Source: Solibacillus sp. FSL H8-0538 (GTDB taxonomy: Bacteria; Bacillota; Bacilli; Bacillales_A; Planococcaceae). From it: a stretch of DNA of 64,000 bases. The stretch lies in assembly GCF_038003525.1 (NCBI RefSeq), contig NZ_JBBOPI010000001.1, forward strand, positions 549,001 through 613,000, in the 5' to 3' direction. A program made the translations under genes and the position numbers. The notes beneath the pieces were generated by a model. That model was not told the origin of the DNA, did no database searches, and was given only the letters and a program-made list of their open reading frames with translations. This document shows positions 29,897 to 38,415 of the stretch, piece by piece (the first letter of the stretch is position 1; every line of letters begins with the position of its first letter).

Positions 29897-29935
29897 AACG
29901 CATAAAAGCGATTTCGCTTTTATGCGTTTTTTTTT
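29897..29935 (+). terminator. rho-independent terminator after rho
   Basis: A perfect 14-bp stem (29897-29910 with 29915-29928), a 4-base loop and a nine-T run. Repeat B2 starts directly at the end of the T-run. Confidence 0.9.
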
Positions 29936-30056
29936 GGTCTTTACCAAAACATGTCCTTTACTTTAAAAGAAAGTGTACTACTTTATAGGCACATGGAACG
30001 GAAGGCGACCACCTGGAGTGGAATGTGCTGTCAAGTTCAAATTTTGGTGTAGAGCC
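29936..30056. repeat. interspersed repeat family B, copy B2 (121 bp)
   Basis: Same length and order as B1: GGTCTTTACCAAAACATGTC at the left end, internal GGAACGGAAGGCGACCACC, and ATTTTGGTGTAGAGCC at the right end. It follows the rho terminator. The remaining 30057-30248 gap holds an isolated GAGGAGG ribosome-like site at 30157 but no gene of its own. Confidence 0.75.
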
Positions 30057-30248
30057 TTTTTTTGAAAAAAACTTTTATTTCACGAATTGCTTATGTTAAT
30101 TTGGTTTGCACCGTCATATTGTGTAAAAAGAAGTATTTTGTCGATTTGATAAAACCGAGGAGGAAATTAGTGTAAGAAAAGATTGAATTCTTTGTTTGAT
30201 GGATCCCGTATCGAGTGTGATTTTGAAAAATAAAAGGAGGCACTGTAA

Positions 30249-30761
30249 TTGGATAATGCGAATTTAGCGTTACGAATACTCAAAATTTTTGTTTTATTCG
30301 CAGCAGCTTTATTTGGATTCTTCGTATTTTTAGGAAACATATTGGATTATGATTCAAATTATCAATTTGTCCGACATGTACTAAGTATGGATACGACTTT
30401 TGAAGGCAATAATTTAATGTGGCGTGCTATTGAAAGTAGCGATATGCACACATTTGCCTATTGGCTACTCATAATAGCAGAATGCGTATTTAGTATTTTA
30501 GGATTTATCGGCGTATGTAAAATGGTGAAAGCATTAAAAGCACCAGCAAAGCAGTTTAATAGGGCAAAGGCATTTGGCTATTATACGTTTATTATAGGTG
30601 TAACTATTTGGTTCATCGGTTTTATCGTGATTGGTAGCGAGTGGTTTGCGATGTGGCAGTCTTCAATTTGGAACGGTAAGCAAACCGCGATGGATATTGT
30701 TGGAGTTTGGTGCGGATTCTTCGTACTATTTGCACTACGAGATGGTGAATTAGAAGATTAA
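30249..30761 (+). CDS. DUF2165-family small integral membrane protein
   Basis: A 170-residue protein with about four membrane segments (roughly 8-30, 74-94, 112-134, 146-163). The pattern LDYDSNYQFVRHVLSMDTTF after the first segment and the late WFAMWQSSIWNGKQTA are what I associate with DUF2165. The TTG start has AAAAGGAGGCACTGTAA upstream, a strong site. Function is unknown. B. subtilis does not have it between rho and rpmE, so it is an insertion in otherwise conserved order. Confidence 0.7.
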   Translation: MDNANLALRILKIFVLFAAALFGFFVFLGNILDYDSNYQFVRHVLSMDTTFEGNNLMWRAIESSDMHTFAYWLLIIAECVFSILGFIGVCKMVKALKAPAKQFNRAKAFGYYTFIIGVTIWFIGFIVIGSEWFAMWQSSIWNGKQTAMDIVGVWCGFFVLFALRDGELED

Positions 30762-30779
30762 CTAGTTGCATTATTATTG

Positions 30780-30890
30780 GGTGATATGATAAAATAACTT
30801 TCGTATGTAACGTGTACATATGTAGCCGACATATTCGGGCTATGTAAGGTACAGTTCGAAAATACTCTGTTCCAGATGGTTCAGGGCGAG
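30780..30890 (+). promoter_or_regulatory. rpmE promoter region and structured 5' leader
   Basis: A TATGATAAAAT box (about 30785-30795) is followed by a leader of about 110 bases. The segment ATGTAGCC ... GGCTATGT (about 30820-30847) forms a hairpin with two G-T wobbles. L31 genes of Firmicutes often carry an autoregulatory leader; this may be one, but the fold was only judged by eye. Confidence 0.4.
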
Positions 30891-30904
30891 AGGAGAAAAC
30901 GAAT

Positions 30905-31108
30905 ATGAAACAAGGTATCCACCCAGATTACAAAGTAGCATCAGTTACTTGTTCTTGCGGGAATTCATTCCAAACTGGTTCTGTAAAAGAAACAATCAAC
31001 ATCGAGTTCTGTAACGAATGTCACCCATTCTACACAGGCCGTCAAAAATTCGCGTCTGCTGATGGACGTGTTGACCGTTTCAACAAAAAATACGGTATCA
31101 ACAAATAA
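30905..31108 (+). CDS. rpmE: 50S ribosomal protein L31 (zinc-binding form)
   Basis: A 67-residue ribosomal protein L31. It begins [20 protein letters not shown] and carries CxC plus [13 protein letters not shown], i.e. the four-cysteine zinc-binding C+ type that is used when zinc is sufficient. ATG follows GAGAGGAGAAAACGAAT. Length and residues are fully typical. Confidence 0.96.
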   Translation: MKQGIHPDYKVASVTCSCGNSFQTGSVKETINIEFCNECHPFYTGRQKFASADGRVDRFNKKYGINK

Positions 31109-31121
31109 TTTTCAAAAAAAG

Positions 31122-31157
31122 TGCCTGCCGGCGATTTCGCTTGGCAGGCATTTTTTT
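31122..31157 (+). terminator. rho-independent terminator after rpmE
   Basis: An 8-bp GC-rich stem (31122-31129 with 31143-31150) with a partly paired inner region and a seven-T run. Confidence 0.85.
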
Positions 31158-31159
31158 CA

Positions 31160-31190
31160 GTGGTTAAGAAAGTATAACTTGCTTAACCAC
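31160..31190 (+). repeat. interspersed repeat family A, half copy A5 (first hairpin only)
   Basis: A near-perfect 31-bp inverted repeat, GTGGTTAAGAAAG / CTTGCTTAACCAC, lacking the second CATCTCG hairpin. It starts three bases after the T-run of the rpmE terminator. Confidence 0.7.
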
Positions 31191-31280
31191 TAGGCTATTC
31201 TGGAAGGGCAGCCTGAATGCCTAAACCTTTATAGGAAATTTTCTTTTTAGACAAGATAAAAGTTTTGGGAGGTCATCTAA

Positions 31281-31853
31281 ATGGCACAATTATTTTTTAA
31301 ACATGGCGCAATGAATAGCGGGAAATCAATCGAAATTTTAAAAGTAGCACATAATTATGAAGAGCAAAACAAGGCCGTTCTTATCTTTACATCTGGCATT
31401 GATACCCGTGATGAAGTCGGTGTCGTTTCCAGTAGAATTGGTTTACGCCGTGATGCAATTGCCGTTTTTGACGATACAAATTTATTTGAAATGGTCAAAA
31501 ATCATGAAGAAAAGCTTTTTTGTGTTCTGATAGATGAAGTGCAGTTTTTAGCTAAAGAGCAAGTACAGCAGCTAACGAAAATAGTCGACGAACTTAATAT
31601 TCCAGTAATGTGCTTTGGACTAAAAAATGACTTCCAAAATGAACTCTTTGAAGGTAGTCGCTATATGCTCATTTATGCTGACAAAATTGAAGAGATGAAA
31701 ACAATTTGCTGGTTCTGCCATAAAAAAGCGACGATGAATTTACGCGTTGATGAAAACAAAAAACCAGTGTATACAGGTGATCAAATTCAAATTGGGGGGA
31801 ATGATTCATATTACCCTGTTTGTCGCAAATGCCATAGCAACCCACCGCTATAA
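31281..31853 (+). CDS. tdk: thymidine kinase
   Basis: A 190-residue type II thymidine kinase of the pyrimidine salvage pathway. It has the P-loop [16 protein letters not shown] at the N-terminus, the LIDEVQFL Walker B-like segment, and a C-terminal zinc-binding lobe with CWFCHKKA and CRKCH. ATG follows TTTGGGAGGTCATCTAA. Next to prfA, as in B. subtilis. Confidence 0.93.
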   Translation: MAQLFFKHGAMNSGKSIEILKVAHNYEEQNKAVLIFTSGIDTRDEVGVVSSRIGLRRDAIAVFDDTNLFEMVKNHEEKLFCVLIDEVQFLAKEQVQQLTKIVDELNIPVMCFGLKNDFQNELFEGSRYMLIYADKIEEMKTICWFCHKKATMNLRVDENKKPVYTGDQIQIGGNDSYYPVCRKCHSNPPL

Positions 31854-31919
31854 GAAAAAGTATTTTTATTAATGTTTTAGTTGAACTTCCTTAGAATAAT
31901 GAATTCAAGTCATTTTTCT

Positions 31920-31968
31920 GTTCTTTACCAAAACATGTGCTGTCGTGTACAGATTTTGGTGTAGAGCC
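31920..31968. repeat. interspersed repeat family B, short copy B3 (49 bp, ends only)
   Basis: GTTCTTTACCAAAACATGTG and ACAGATTTTGGTGTAGAGCC flank only about 9 bases; the internal hairpin of B1/B2 is deleted. The surrounding gap to prfA (31854-32130) is otherwise AT-rich and featureless. Confidence 0.65.
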
Positions 31969-32130
31969 CATTTCTCCTACTGAAAACTCTGAGTCAGCAT
32001 ATATAACAACAAATTCCAAACCGAGTTTTTATGGCATAATTGTAGCACGTACGCTACATTTTCTTTATACTAATATAGGTAGAATTATCGTGAAACGTAA
32101 TTTAAGAAATTTAAAATAGAGGTGATAGAC

Positions 32131-33201
32131 ATGTTTGATCGTCTGCAAGCAGTAGAAGACCGATACGAAAGATTAAATGAGTTACTAAGTGACCCTGAAA
32201 TTGTAAGTGACACAAAGAAATTACGTGAGTATTCAAAAGAACAGTCTGATATTCAAGATATGGTAGACGTATATCGTGAATACAAGCAAGTAAAAGAGCA
32301 ACTAGCAGATGCACGTGAAATGCTAGAAATCGAAAAAGACCCAGAAATGCATGACATGGTGAAGGAAGAGTTTAACGAATTAAGCGCTCAAATGCCAGAT
32401 TTAGAAGAACGTCTGCGTATTCTTTTAATTCCAAAAGACCCGAATGATAATAAAAACGTTATTATGGAAATTCGTGGTGCAGCTGGTGGTGACGAGGCGA
32501 ACATCTTCGCAGGTGACCTATTCCGTATGTATTCACGTTATGCAGAAGTGCAAGGCTGGAAAATGGAAATTATGGAAGCACATCCGAATGCAATGGGTGG
32601 CTACAAAGAAGTAATTTGTATGATTAGCGGCCAAGGTGCCTACTCCAAGTTCAAATATGAAAACGGTGCACATCGCGTTCAACGTGTCCCAGCGACAGAG
32701 TCACAAGGTCGTATTCATACGTCAACAGCAACAGTTGCCTGCCTTCCAGAGGTAGAAGAGGTAGACGTAGAAATTCACGAAAAAGATATCCGTGTTGATA
32801 CATTCGCATCATCTGGTGCAGGTGGTCAATCCGTAAATACTACGATGTCAGCTGTACGTATGACCCACTTACCAACAGGCGTTGTCGTATCGATGCAAGA
32901 TGAGCGTTCTCAGCTGAAAAACCGTGACAAAGCAATAAAAATTCTGCGTGCACGTGTTGCGGATATGTATATGCGTGAAGCGCAAGCAGAAGTTGATGCA
33001 ACGCGTAAGTCGGCAGTTGGAACAGGCGACCGTTCTGAACGAATTCGTACGTATAACTATCCACAAAACCGAGTAACAGATCACCGAATTGGTTTAACAA
33101 TTCAAAAACTTGACCAAATTATTGAAGGTAAGCTGGATGAGATTATTGATGCGTTAATTTTAGAAGAGCAAGCATCAAAACTTGCAGGTCTTAACGACTA
33201 A
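32131..33201 (+). CDS. prfA: peptide chain release factor 1
   Basis: A 356-residue class I release factor reading UAA/UAG. The codon-recognition loop is in the [19 protein letters not shown] region, and the catalytic GGQ motif is in [20 protein letters not shown] 32131 is preferred over an in-frame GTG three codons earlier because the AGAGGTG site spaces correctly to it. The stop overlaps the prmC start (TAATG), coupling the factor to its methylase. Confidence 0.95.
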   Translation: MFDRLQAVEDRYERLNELLSDPEIVSDTKKLREYSKEQSDIQDMVDVYREYKQVKEQLADAREMLEIEKDPEMHDMVKEEFNELSAQMPDLEERLRILLIPKDPNDNKNVIMEIRGAAGGDEANIFAGDLFRMYSRYAEVQGWKMEIMEAHPNAMGGYKEVICMISGQGAYSKFKYENGAHRVQRVPATESQGRIHTSTATVACLPEVEEVDVEIHEKDIRVDTFASSGAGGQSVNTTMSAVRMTHLPTGVVVSMQDERSQLKNRDKAIKILRARVADMYMREAQAEVDATRKSAVGTGDRSERIRTYNYPQNRVTDHRIGLTIQKLDQIIEGKLDEIIDALILEEQASKLAGLND

Positions 33202-34058
33202 TGCGTAAAACAATTTTTGAGGCCCTAAATGGGGCTTCTTCTTTTTTAGAGGAAAAAGGTCGCGAAGGTCATGCCGCAAGACTATTGCTACAGCATGTAT
33301 TAAACACAAATTATTCTGGATTAATGATGCACATGCAGGACCAACTAACCGATGAGCAATACGCTACGTTTACTAAGTATATTGAAGCACATGTGGAAGG
33401 GCGTCCGGTTCAGTATATTACAGGGGTGGAGGAGTTTTATGGGCGCATTTTTGAAGTGGATGAGTCAGTCCTAATTCCACGTCCAGAGACAGAAGAACTT
33501 ATTGTTGGCACAATCGACCGCATGACAAAGCTATTTGGCTCTCGAGCGGCTGTCCAGCTAACAGATATTGGAACAGGTAGCGGTGCAATAGCTGTTACGA
33601 TGAAATGCGAGTGGCCACAAGCAAGCGTAACTGCAACAGATATATCACAGCAAGCACTAGCAACCGCTGAAAAAAATGCGCAACGCCTGCAAGCACTTAT
33701 AGAGTTTAAGTTAGGTGATTTAACAGCGCCAATCGCGAATCAAAAATGGGATGTCGTGTTATCCAATCCGCCCTATATTGCCTTTGATGAAGCTTGCGAA
33801 ATGTCGGATGTGGTATTAGAACACGAACCACATTCTGCATTATTTGCAGAAGAGGACGGGCTTATTTTATACCGCAAGTTAGCGGAGCAACTGCCTTCAC
33901 TTATGAAACGTCCAGCATTAATTGGTCTAGAAATTGGGTATACACAAGGACAAGCCGTTGCACAAATGTTCCAAACACATTTCCCAAAAGCGCTTGTAGA
34001 AATTGTAAAAGACATTAATGGTAAAGACCGAATTATTTTTTGTGAAATATATGAATAA
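33201..34058 (+). CDS. prmC: release factor glutamine methyltransferase
   Basis: A 285-residue SAM-dependent enzyme that methylates the GGQ glutamine of release factors. It has a helical N-terminal substrate-binding domain, then the SAM motif DIGTGSGAIAV near residue 118 and the NPPYI catalytic motif (VVLSNPPYIAFDEA) near 189. Overlaps prfA by one base, so it is translated by reinitiation. Confidence 0.95.
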   Translation: MRKTIFEALNGASSFLEEKGREGHAARLLLQHVLNTNYSGLMMHMQDQLTDEQYATFTKYIEAHVEGRPVQYITGVEEFYGRIFEVDESVLIPRPETEELIVGTIDRMTKLFGSRAAVQLTDIGTGSGAIAVTMKCEWPQASVTATDISQQALATAEKNAQRLQALIEFKLGDLTAPIANQKWDVVLSNPPYIAFDEACEMSDVVLEHEPHSALFAEEDGLILYRKLAEQLPSLMKRPALIGLEIGYTQGQAVAQMFQTHFPKALVEIVKDINGKDRIIFCEIYE

Positions 34059-34066
34059 AATAGTTT

Positions 34067-34094
34067 CTCCTTGCCAACGCTAGTTTGCAAGGGG
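34067..34094 (+). promoter_or_regulatory. hairpin covering the spoIIR ribosome binding site
   Basis: CTCCTTGC (34067-34074) can pair with GCAAGGGG (34087-34094), one wobble, across a 12-base loop. The right arm is the Shine-Dalgarno sequence of spoIIR. Confidence 0.55.
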
Positions 34095-34103
34095 GAATGA
34101 AAC

Positions 34104-34655
34104 ATGTTAAACGATTACGAGATTAAAAAACATCCACGTAGTGAATTACTGCGTTCAGTATTTAAATTATTTTTTAGTTTACTAGTATTATATAGTGCTA
34201 CCTTATTTGTTCCAGCATTGGTATTAGATGTACAATCGCAGCACGAACGGCAAGCCGAGTCACTGAAAATACGTGTAGTTGCCAATAGCTCATCTGAAAG
34301 TGATCAACAATTTAAACAACTTGTTGTGGAAAATATCCAAGCTTTTGTCAAAAACAACGTAAATACAGTGCAAAATGATAAGATGTTTGAACAACTACAA
34401 ACACATTTACAAGAAAAATTTCCGAACGACAGCATTACCATGAAAACTGGGGATAACTTATTACCACCCAAGTTCCAATTTCATACATTTTACCCTCAAA
34501 ATTTTCACAATTCAGTTATTTTCGTGATAGGTGGAGGGCGCGGTGAAAATTGGTTTTGTTCAGTATTCCCAACGGTTTGTGAACGTTCAGATCAGCAGGA
34601 AAAAAGCAAAACTAAATTTCTTATATACGAATGGATAAAGGAAAAATCGGGCTGA
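34104..34655 (+). CDS. spoIIR: stage II sporulation protein R (SpoIIR)
   Basis: A 183-residue forespore-made signalling protein that triggers SpoIIGA processing of pro-sigma-E in the mother cell. One N-terminal membrane/signal segment (about residues 21-42) is followed by the extracytoplasmic domain with LKIRVVANSSSESDQQFK and the hallmark GGGRGENWFCSVFPTVC near the C-terminus. ATG follows CAAGGGGGAATGAAAC, and that site is buried in a hairpin (34067-34094). Expected to be sigma-F dependent; no clear sigma-F promoter was found in the 45-base gap after prmC. Confidence 0.9.
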   Translation: MLNDYEIKKHPRSELLRSVFKLFFSLLVLYSATLFVPALVLDVQSQHERQAESLKIRVVANSSSESDQQFKQLVVENIQAFVKNNVNTVQNDKMFEQLQTHLQEKFPNDSITMKTGDNLLPPKFQFHTFYPQNFHNSVIFVIGGGRGENWFCSVFPTVCERSDQQEKSKTKFLIYEWIKEKSG

Positions 34656-34658
34656 AAG

Positions 34659-34797
34659 TTATGCACATTTTCTGAAAACTTATACACAATCAATTAGGGA
34701 TTATCAACATAATGTGTATAAAATTGTAAACATCAACAACAGGAAGGGGATATGTTATGAACACAATGCAGTTAACTGTGGATAACGATGTGGATAA
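34659..34797. promoter_or_regulatory. DnaA-box cluster at the ywlC start
   Basis: Five 9-mers match the DnaA box TTATNCACA: TTATGCACA 34659, TTATACACA 34680, and on the opposite strand 34713 (TGTGTATAA), 34777 and 34789 (both TGTGGATAA, the perfect box). One-mismatch sites lie at 34701, 34755 and 34807. The cluster spans the spoIIR-ywlC gap and the first 14 codons of ywlC. Confidence 0.75.
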
Positions 34798-35788
34798 AAT
34801 GGAAAAATATTCACAAGCTGTGGATTTATTGAATAATGGTGAAGTCGTAGCATTCCCAACAGAAACTGTTTATGGATTAGGAGCAGTTGCAACGGATGAC
34901 GCTGCAGTGAAGAAAATTTTTGCTGCAAAAGGGCGCCCATCTGATAATCCTCTTATTGTTCATATTGGAAACATTGAGGAGCTAGCTCTTTATATAGAAG
35001 AAATACCTGAAGTTGCAAAACGATGCATGGATGCTTTTTGGCCAGGACCACTGACGATTGTCATGAAGGCTAAGCAAAACGTGCTAGCACCGAGTGTGAC
35101 AGCAGGTTTACAAACTGTGGGTATGCGTATGCCAGATCATCCGGTAGCGTTGGAATTATTACGCACGCTGAAAAAACCACTTGCTGCACCGAGCGCAAAT
35201 CGAAGTGGTAAGCCAAGTCCGACAAAGGCCGCGCATGTAGCGGAAGATTTAGCTGGTGTTATCCCCTGCATATTAGATGGGGGCTCAACTGGAATTGGCT
35301 TAGAGTCAACAGTGCTTGATGTAACACTTGAGCAACCTGTCATTTTACGTCCTGGTGGGGTGACAAAGGAAATGCTCGAAGCTGTTATTGGTTTTGTACT
35401 AGAGCCAAACTTAGAAGAGCAAAAAATTGAATCTACACCGAAGGCACCAGGTATGAAATACACACACTATGCACCAAATGCCCCTGTATATTTAATTGAG
35501 CAGGAGCCACAAATAATAGCGCAAGCCGTGTTACAACTGCAACAAGAAGGGCACCGGGTAGCATTATTAGCACCAACTCCATTCTGTGATCTAAAGGCAA
35601 ACTTCTTCTTCACATTTGGTGATGAATCAAACGTAGAACAAATGGGAGCAGTACTCTATGATGCACTACGAGCCTGTGATAAAACCGATGCAACAATTAT
35701 TTTAGCGACGTCAACTGAACTGCAAGGTGTAGGCGTAGCTATTATGAACCGTCTTGAAAAAGCAGCCGGTGGAAAATGGTATAAATAA
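34757..35788 (+). CDS. ywlC: threonylcarbamoyl-AMP synthase (Sua5/YwlC type)
   Basis: A 343-residue enzyme that makes threonylcarbamoyl-adenylate from threonine, bicarbonate and ATP for tRNA t6A modification. The YrdC domain (~1-215) has EVVAFPTETVYGLGA, the KGRPSDNPLIVHI motif and PLAAPSANRSGKPSPT. A linker KAPGMKYTHYAPNAPVYL leads to the C-terminal Sua5 domain (~240-343). ATG follows GGAAGGGGATATGTT. The first codons contain two perfect DnaA boxes. Confidence 0.93.
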   Translation: MNTMQLTVDNDVDKMEKYSQAVDLLNNGEVVAFPTETVYGLGAVATDDAAVKKIFAAKGRPSDNPLIVHIGNIEELALYIEEIPEVAKRCMDAFWPGPLTIVMKAKQNVLAPSVTAGLQTVGMRMPDHPVALELLRTLKKPLAAPSANRSGKPSPTKAAHVAEDLAGVIPCILDGGSTGIGLESTVLDVTLEQPVILRPGGVTKEMLEAVIGFVLEPNLEEQKIESTPKAPGMKYTHYAPNAPVYLIEQEPQIIAQAVLQLQQEGHRVALLAPTPFCDLKANFFFTFGDESNVEQMGAVLYDALRACDKTDATIILATSTELQGVGVAIMNRLEKAAGGKWYK

Positions 35789-35798
35789 TTTTTTTTGA

Positions 35799-35828
35799 AA
35801 TCCTCCAATATTTTTCGGGGGATTTTTA
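35799..35828 (+). terminator. rho-independent terminator after ywlC
   Basis: An 8-bp stem (35799-35806 with 35817-35824, one wobble) followed by a T-run. Confidence 0.75.
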
Positions 35829-35927
35829 ATTATGTAAAAATAGTAAGTAATTGTGCTAGGTAGAAGGATATTCAATTGGTGGCACGCATAAAATGAGTAA
35901 TAATTTATACAACGAAGGGAACTAAAA

Positions 35928-36419
35928 TTGGAAGAAATAATTACGGGTGTCATAATGGCTTTTGATGTTGTGGCATTATATTTGCTAGTGCCGAAAGTAT
36001 CTTCAAAGCTTTTACTTGCAATTTGGACAGCCTTTTTACACGCACTCTTTCCATTAATCGGGTTTCAATTTGGCGAATGGCTTACGTTACTTTTCACGGA
36101 ATGGACAAACATAATTTCCTCCATTTTACTATTTTGTGTTGGGCTTCAATTTTTGTTATCATCTAAAAATAAAGATTTTCCTCCCATACCATTGCCACTT
36201 TTAGCTATTTTAGCAAGCTTTGACACCTTTTCAGTTAGTCTTTCTTTTGGTATGCTGAGTTTACAAAAAAATTTATTTATTTTAAGTGCAGGTGTGGGGA
36301 CTTTTTTATTTTCTTATGCTGCACTAGTCATTGCAGAAAGAACGCATGTAATTCAAGGCTATTTTTTTAAATGGGTTGCAGGTATAACACTAATTACAAT
36401 TAGTATTATATCTATTTGA
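35928..36419 (+). CDS. mntP: MntP-like membrane protein (putative manganese efflux)
   Basis: A 163-residue protein with about six membrane segments. The two inverted-repeat motifs of the MntP family appear as AFDVVALYLL in the first helix and ILASFDTFSVSLSFGM in the fourth; the acidic residues in these helices are thought to bind Mn2+. The TTG start follows GAAGGGAACTAAAA. B. subtilis ywlD (mntP) occupies the same place before ywlE. The first motif is more divergent than usual, so Mn2+ export is likely rather than certain. Confidence 0.75.
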   Translation: MEEIITGVIMAFDVVALYLLVPKVSSKLLLAIWTAFLHALFPLIGFQFGEWLTLLFTEWTNIISSILLFCVGLQFLLSSKNKDFPPIPLPLLAILASFDTFSVSLSFGMLSLQKNLFILSAGVGTFLFSYAALVIAERTHVIQGYFFKWVAGITLITISIISI

Positions 36420-36456
36420 TACACTATTACATGATATGAAGAAAAGAGAGGGCTAT

Positions 36457-36900
36457 ATGAATATTTATTTTGTGTGCACAGGAAATACTTGTAGAAGTCC
36501 AATGGCTGCGGCTATATTAAAAAATAAAAATATTCCGGATAGCGAAGTTCGTTCAGCGGGGATCTATGCGCTAGAGGGAGGAGAAATGTCGGAAAACTCA
36601 CGTGCGGTGCTACTGCAGGAGAATATCCCTTATGATCATTTATCACGCCAAGTAAATGCGGCTGATATTGAATGGGCCGATTTGATTTTGACGATGACTT
36701 TAGCGCATAAGGAAATGATTATCCGTGCCTATCCTGAAGCAAAGCCTAGAACCTATACATTAAAGGAATACACCGCGCCTTATAGTTCACAAGATGTATT
36801 TGATCCGTTTGGTGGAGATCTTAATACATATAAGCAAACCTATCAAGAACTGAAGCGTTTAATAGATGAACTTGAAACGAAAATTACCGAGGGGGTATAA
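36457..36900 (+). CDS. ywlE: protein-arginine phosphatase YwlE
   Basis: A 147-residue low-molecular-weight phosphatase that removes phosphate from phospho-arginine and opposes the McsB kinase. The P-loop is VCTGNTCRSPMA: Cys7 nucleophile, Arg13, and Thr11, the residue known to give phospho-arginine specificity. The general acid is in DVFDPFGG. ATG 36457 has AGAGAGGG upstream; an in-frame ATG seven codons earlier includes that site. The downstream chemoreceptor starts 6 bases after its stop. Confidence 0.9.
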   Translation: MNIYFVCTGNTCRSPMAAAILKNKNIPDSEVRSAGIYALEGGEMSENSRAVLLQENIPYDHLSRQVNAADIEWADLILTMTLAHKEMIIRAYPEAKPRTYTLKEYTAPYSSQDVFDPFGGDLNTYKQTYQELKRLIDELETKITEGV

Positions 36901-36906
36901 CAGGCC

Positions 36907-38199
36907 ATGAATTCTCAAAAAAAATCGTTTAACTTACGAAATAAATTAGTATTATTTGTTGGAGTTTTAGCACTTGTTACATATACAACTAGTTTTGTGT
37001 GCATCGAATTTATTCAACCAATGTTCTTTGAGACGGTAGACCGTAAATTATTCGAGTTGATTACATATGGCCTTGGGATTTTTTGGTCCGGATTGTTAGC
37101 AGGAATTTTCAGCATTATTATTGTACGTCCATTACAGCGTTTAGAGGAAACGGCAACACGTGTGGCAGAGGGGAAAATTGGGAAAGACGTGGAAATGCCA
37201 AGAACGCATGACGAAATTCGTTCCGTTGCAATAGCGTTTCAGTTAATGGTGACCAACTTGCGTAAAATGGTAGATAGCATTGAGGATAATTTCAAAACGA
37301 CAAATGCTACAGTTATAGAGCTTTCAGATCAAACGGGATCTGCTGCGAAAAAAGCGGATCAAATTGCGCATAATGTGGGCCATATTTCTTCAGGTGCGGA
37401 GGCGTCCGCAATAGCTGTCCAAGAAACAGCAGAGGCGATTGAAGATGTACGCGAGCTTGCTTCTGAAGTAAATGAAAAAGCAGTCAATTCAGCAGCAAAA
37501 TCAAAGGTCATTATTAGCAATTTATTGAACACAACAGGTGCAATTCAAAGTTTAGTTGATAGCATCCGTCAAATTGCGGACGGTAATGAAACAGCACTGG
37601 AAAATATTCATGAACTAGAGAAAAATGCACAGCAGGTTGAGCGCATTATTAGTCTTGTTGGTGATATTGCTGCGCAAACGAATTTACTTGCATTAAATGC
37701 ATCCATTGAAGCCGCACGTGCAGGCGAGCATGGCAAGGGATTTGCGGTTGTAGCAGAAGAAGTGCGCGGCTTGGCAGATGAGAGTGCAAAGGCAGTACAA
37801 GGCATTACAACATTAATTCAAACAATGCAAAATAACGTAGAACTTGTTGTGAGACAAATGAATGAGCAGGTGGCATTCGCTGTTAAGGAGTCAACGCGTG
37901 TATCAGAAACGACGTCCGCTGTAGAGGGTATGTCAAAAAGTGTTTATGAAATGGCAGATGACGTTATTGGTATTTCGAAGCTTATAGAAAAACAAATGCA
38001 TAATATTGAGAAGACTGCCCGCCAGTCACAAGAGGTTGCAGCGATTGCAGAGCAAACATCTGCAAGTGCTCAAGAAGTTCGTAGTGCAACAGAGGAGCAA
38101 GCATTCGCAATTGAAAAAGTAGAAAATTTATCGCTAGATTTAAAACGTCAATCTGAAGATTTATATAAAGTGATACAACAATTTGATCGCTCAAAATAA
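36907..38199 (+). CDS. methyl-accepting chemotaxis protein with no large sensor domain
   Basis: A 430-residue chemoreceptor. Two membrane segments (about 12-34 and 50-76) are separated by only ~15 residues, so there is almost no extracellular ligand domain. A HAMP domain (~76-128, ending ...[14 protein letters not shown]) and a cytoplasmic signalling coiled coil follow, with the conserved hairpin tip [20 protein letters not shown] and [16 protein letters not shown]. It probably senses membrane or cytoplasmic state. Tightly linked to ywlE (6-base gap), which B. subtilis lacks at this locus, so it is an insertion here. Confidence 0.9.
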   Translation: MNSQKKSFNLRNKLVLFVGVLALVTYTTSFVCIEFIQPMFFETVDRKLFELITYGLGIFWSGLLAGIFSIIIVRPLQRLEETATRVAEGKIGKDVEMPRTHDEIRSVAIAFQLMVTNLRKMVDSIEDNFKTTNATVIELSDQTGSAAKKADQIAHNVGHISSGAEASAIAVQETAEAIEDVRELASEVNEKAVNSAAKSKVIISNLLNTTGAIQSLVDSIRQIADGNETALENIHELEKNAQQVERIISLVGDIAAQTNLLALNASIEAARAGEHGKGFAVVAEEVRGLADESAKAVQGITTLIQTMQNNVELVVRQMNEQVAFAVKESTRVSETTSAVEGMSKSVYEMADDVIGISKLIEKQMHNIEKTARQSQEVAAIAEQTSASAQEVRSATEEQAFAIEKVENLSLDLKRQSEDLYKVIQQFDRSK

Positions 38200-38306
38200 T
38201 GTGGGTTACTATTTAGTAGCGTTATATAAGTGGATTTAGCTAAAATGAACCAAAGGATACAAAGAGCAAGTATTCCCGTATTTATTATCGTTAAAGAAAA
38301 TAATTA

Positions 38307-38343
38307 AGAATGCCCTCGAATTAACAGAAGGCATTCTTTTTTT
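38307..38343 (+). terminator. rho-independent terminator after the chemoreceptor gene
   Basis: AGAATGCC (38308-38315) pairs with GGCATTCT (38330-38337), followed by a seven-T run. Confidence 0.8.
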
Positions 38344-38415
38344 GCGATTAAGAAAGTATAACGTACTTAATCACGAGAGCATATCGTGTTAATTAGGGGC
38401 GAATGGTGTCTCTTC
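38344..38415 (+). repeat. interspersed repeat family A, copy A6
   Basis: The first inverted repeat GCGATTAAGAAAG / CGTACTTAATCAC is good. The second hairpin (ATATCGTGTT...GGGGCGAATGGTGTCTCTT) is decayed. It starts directly after the T-run of the preceding terminator. Confidence 0.6.
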
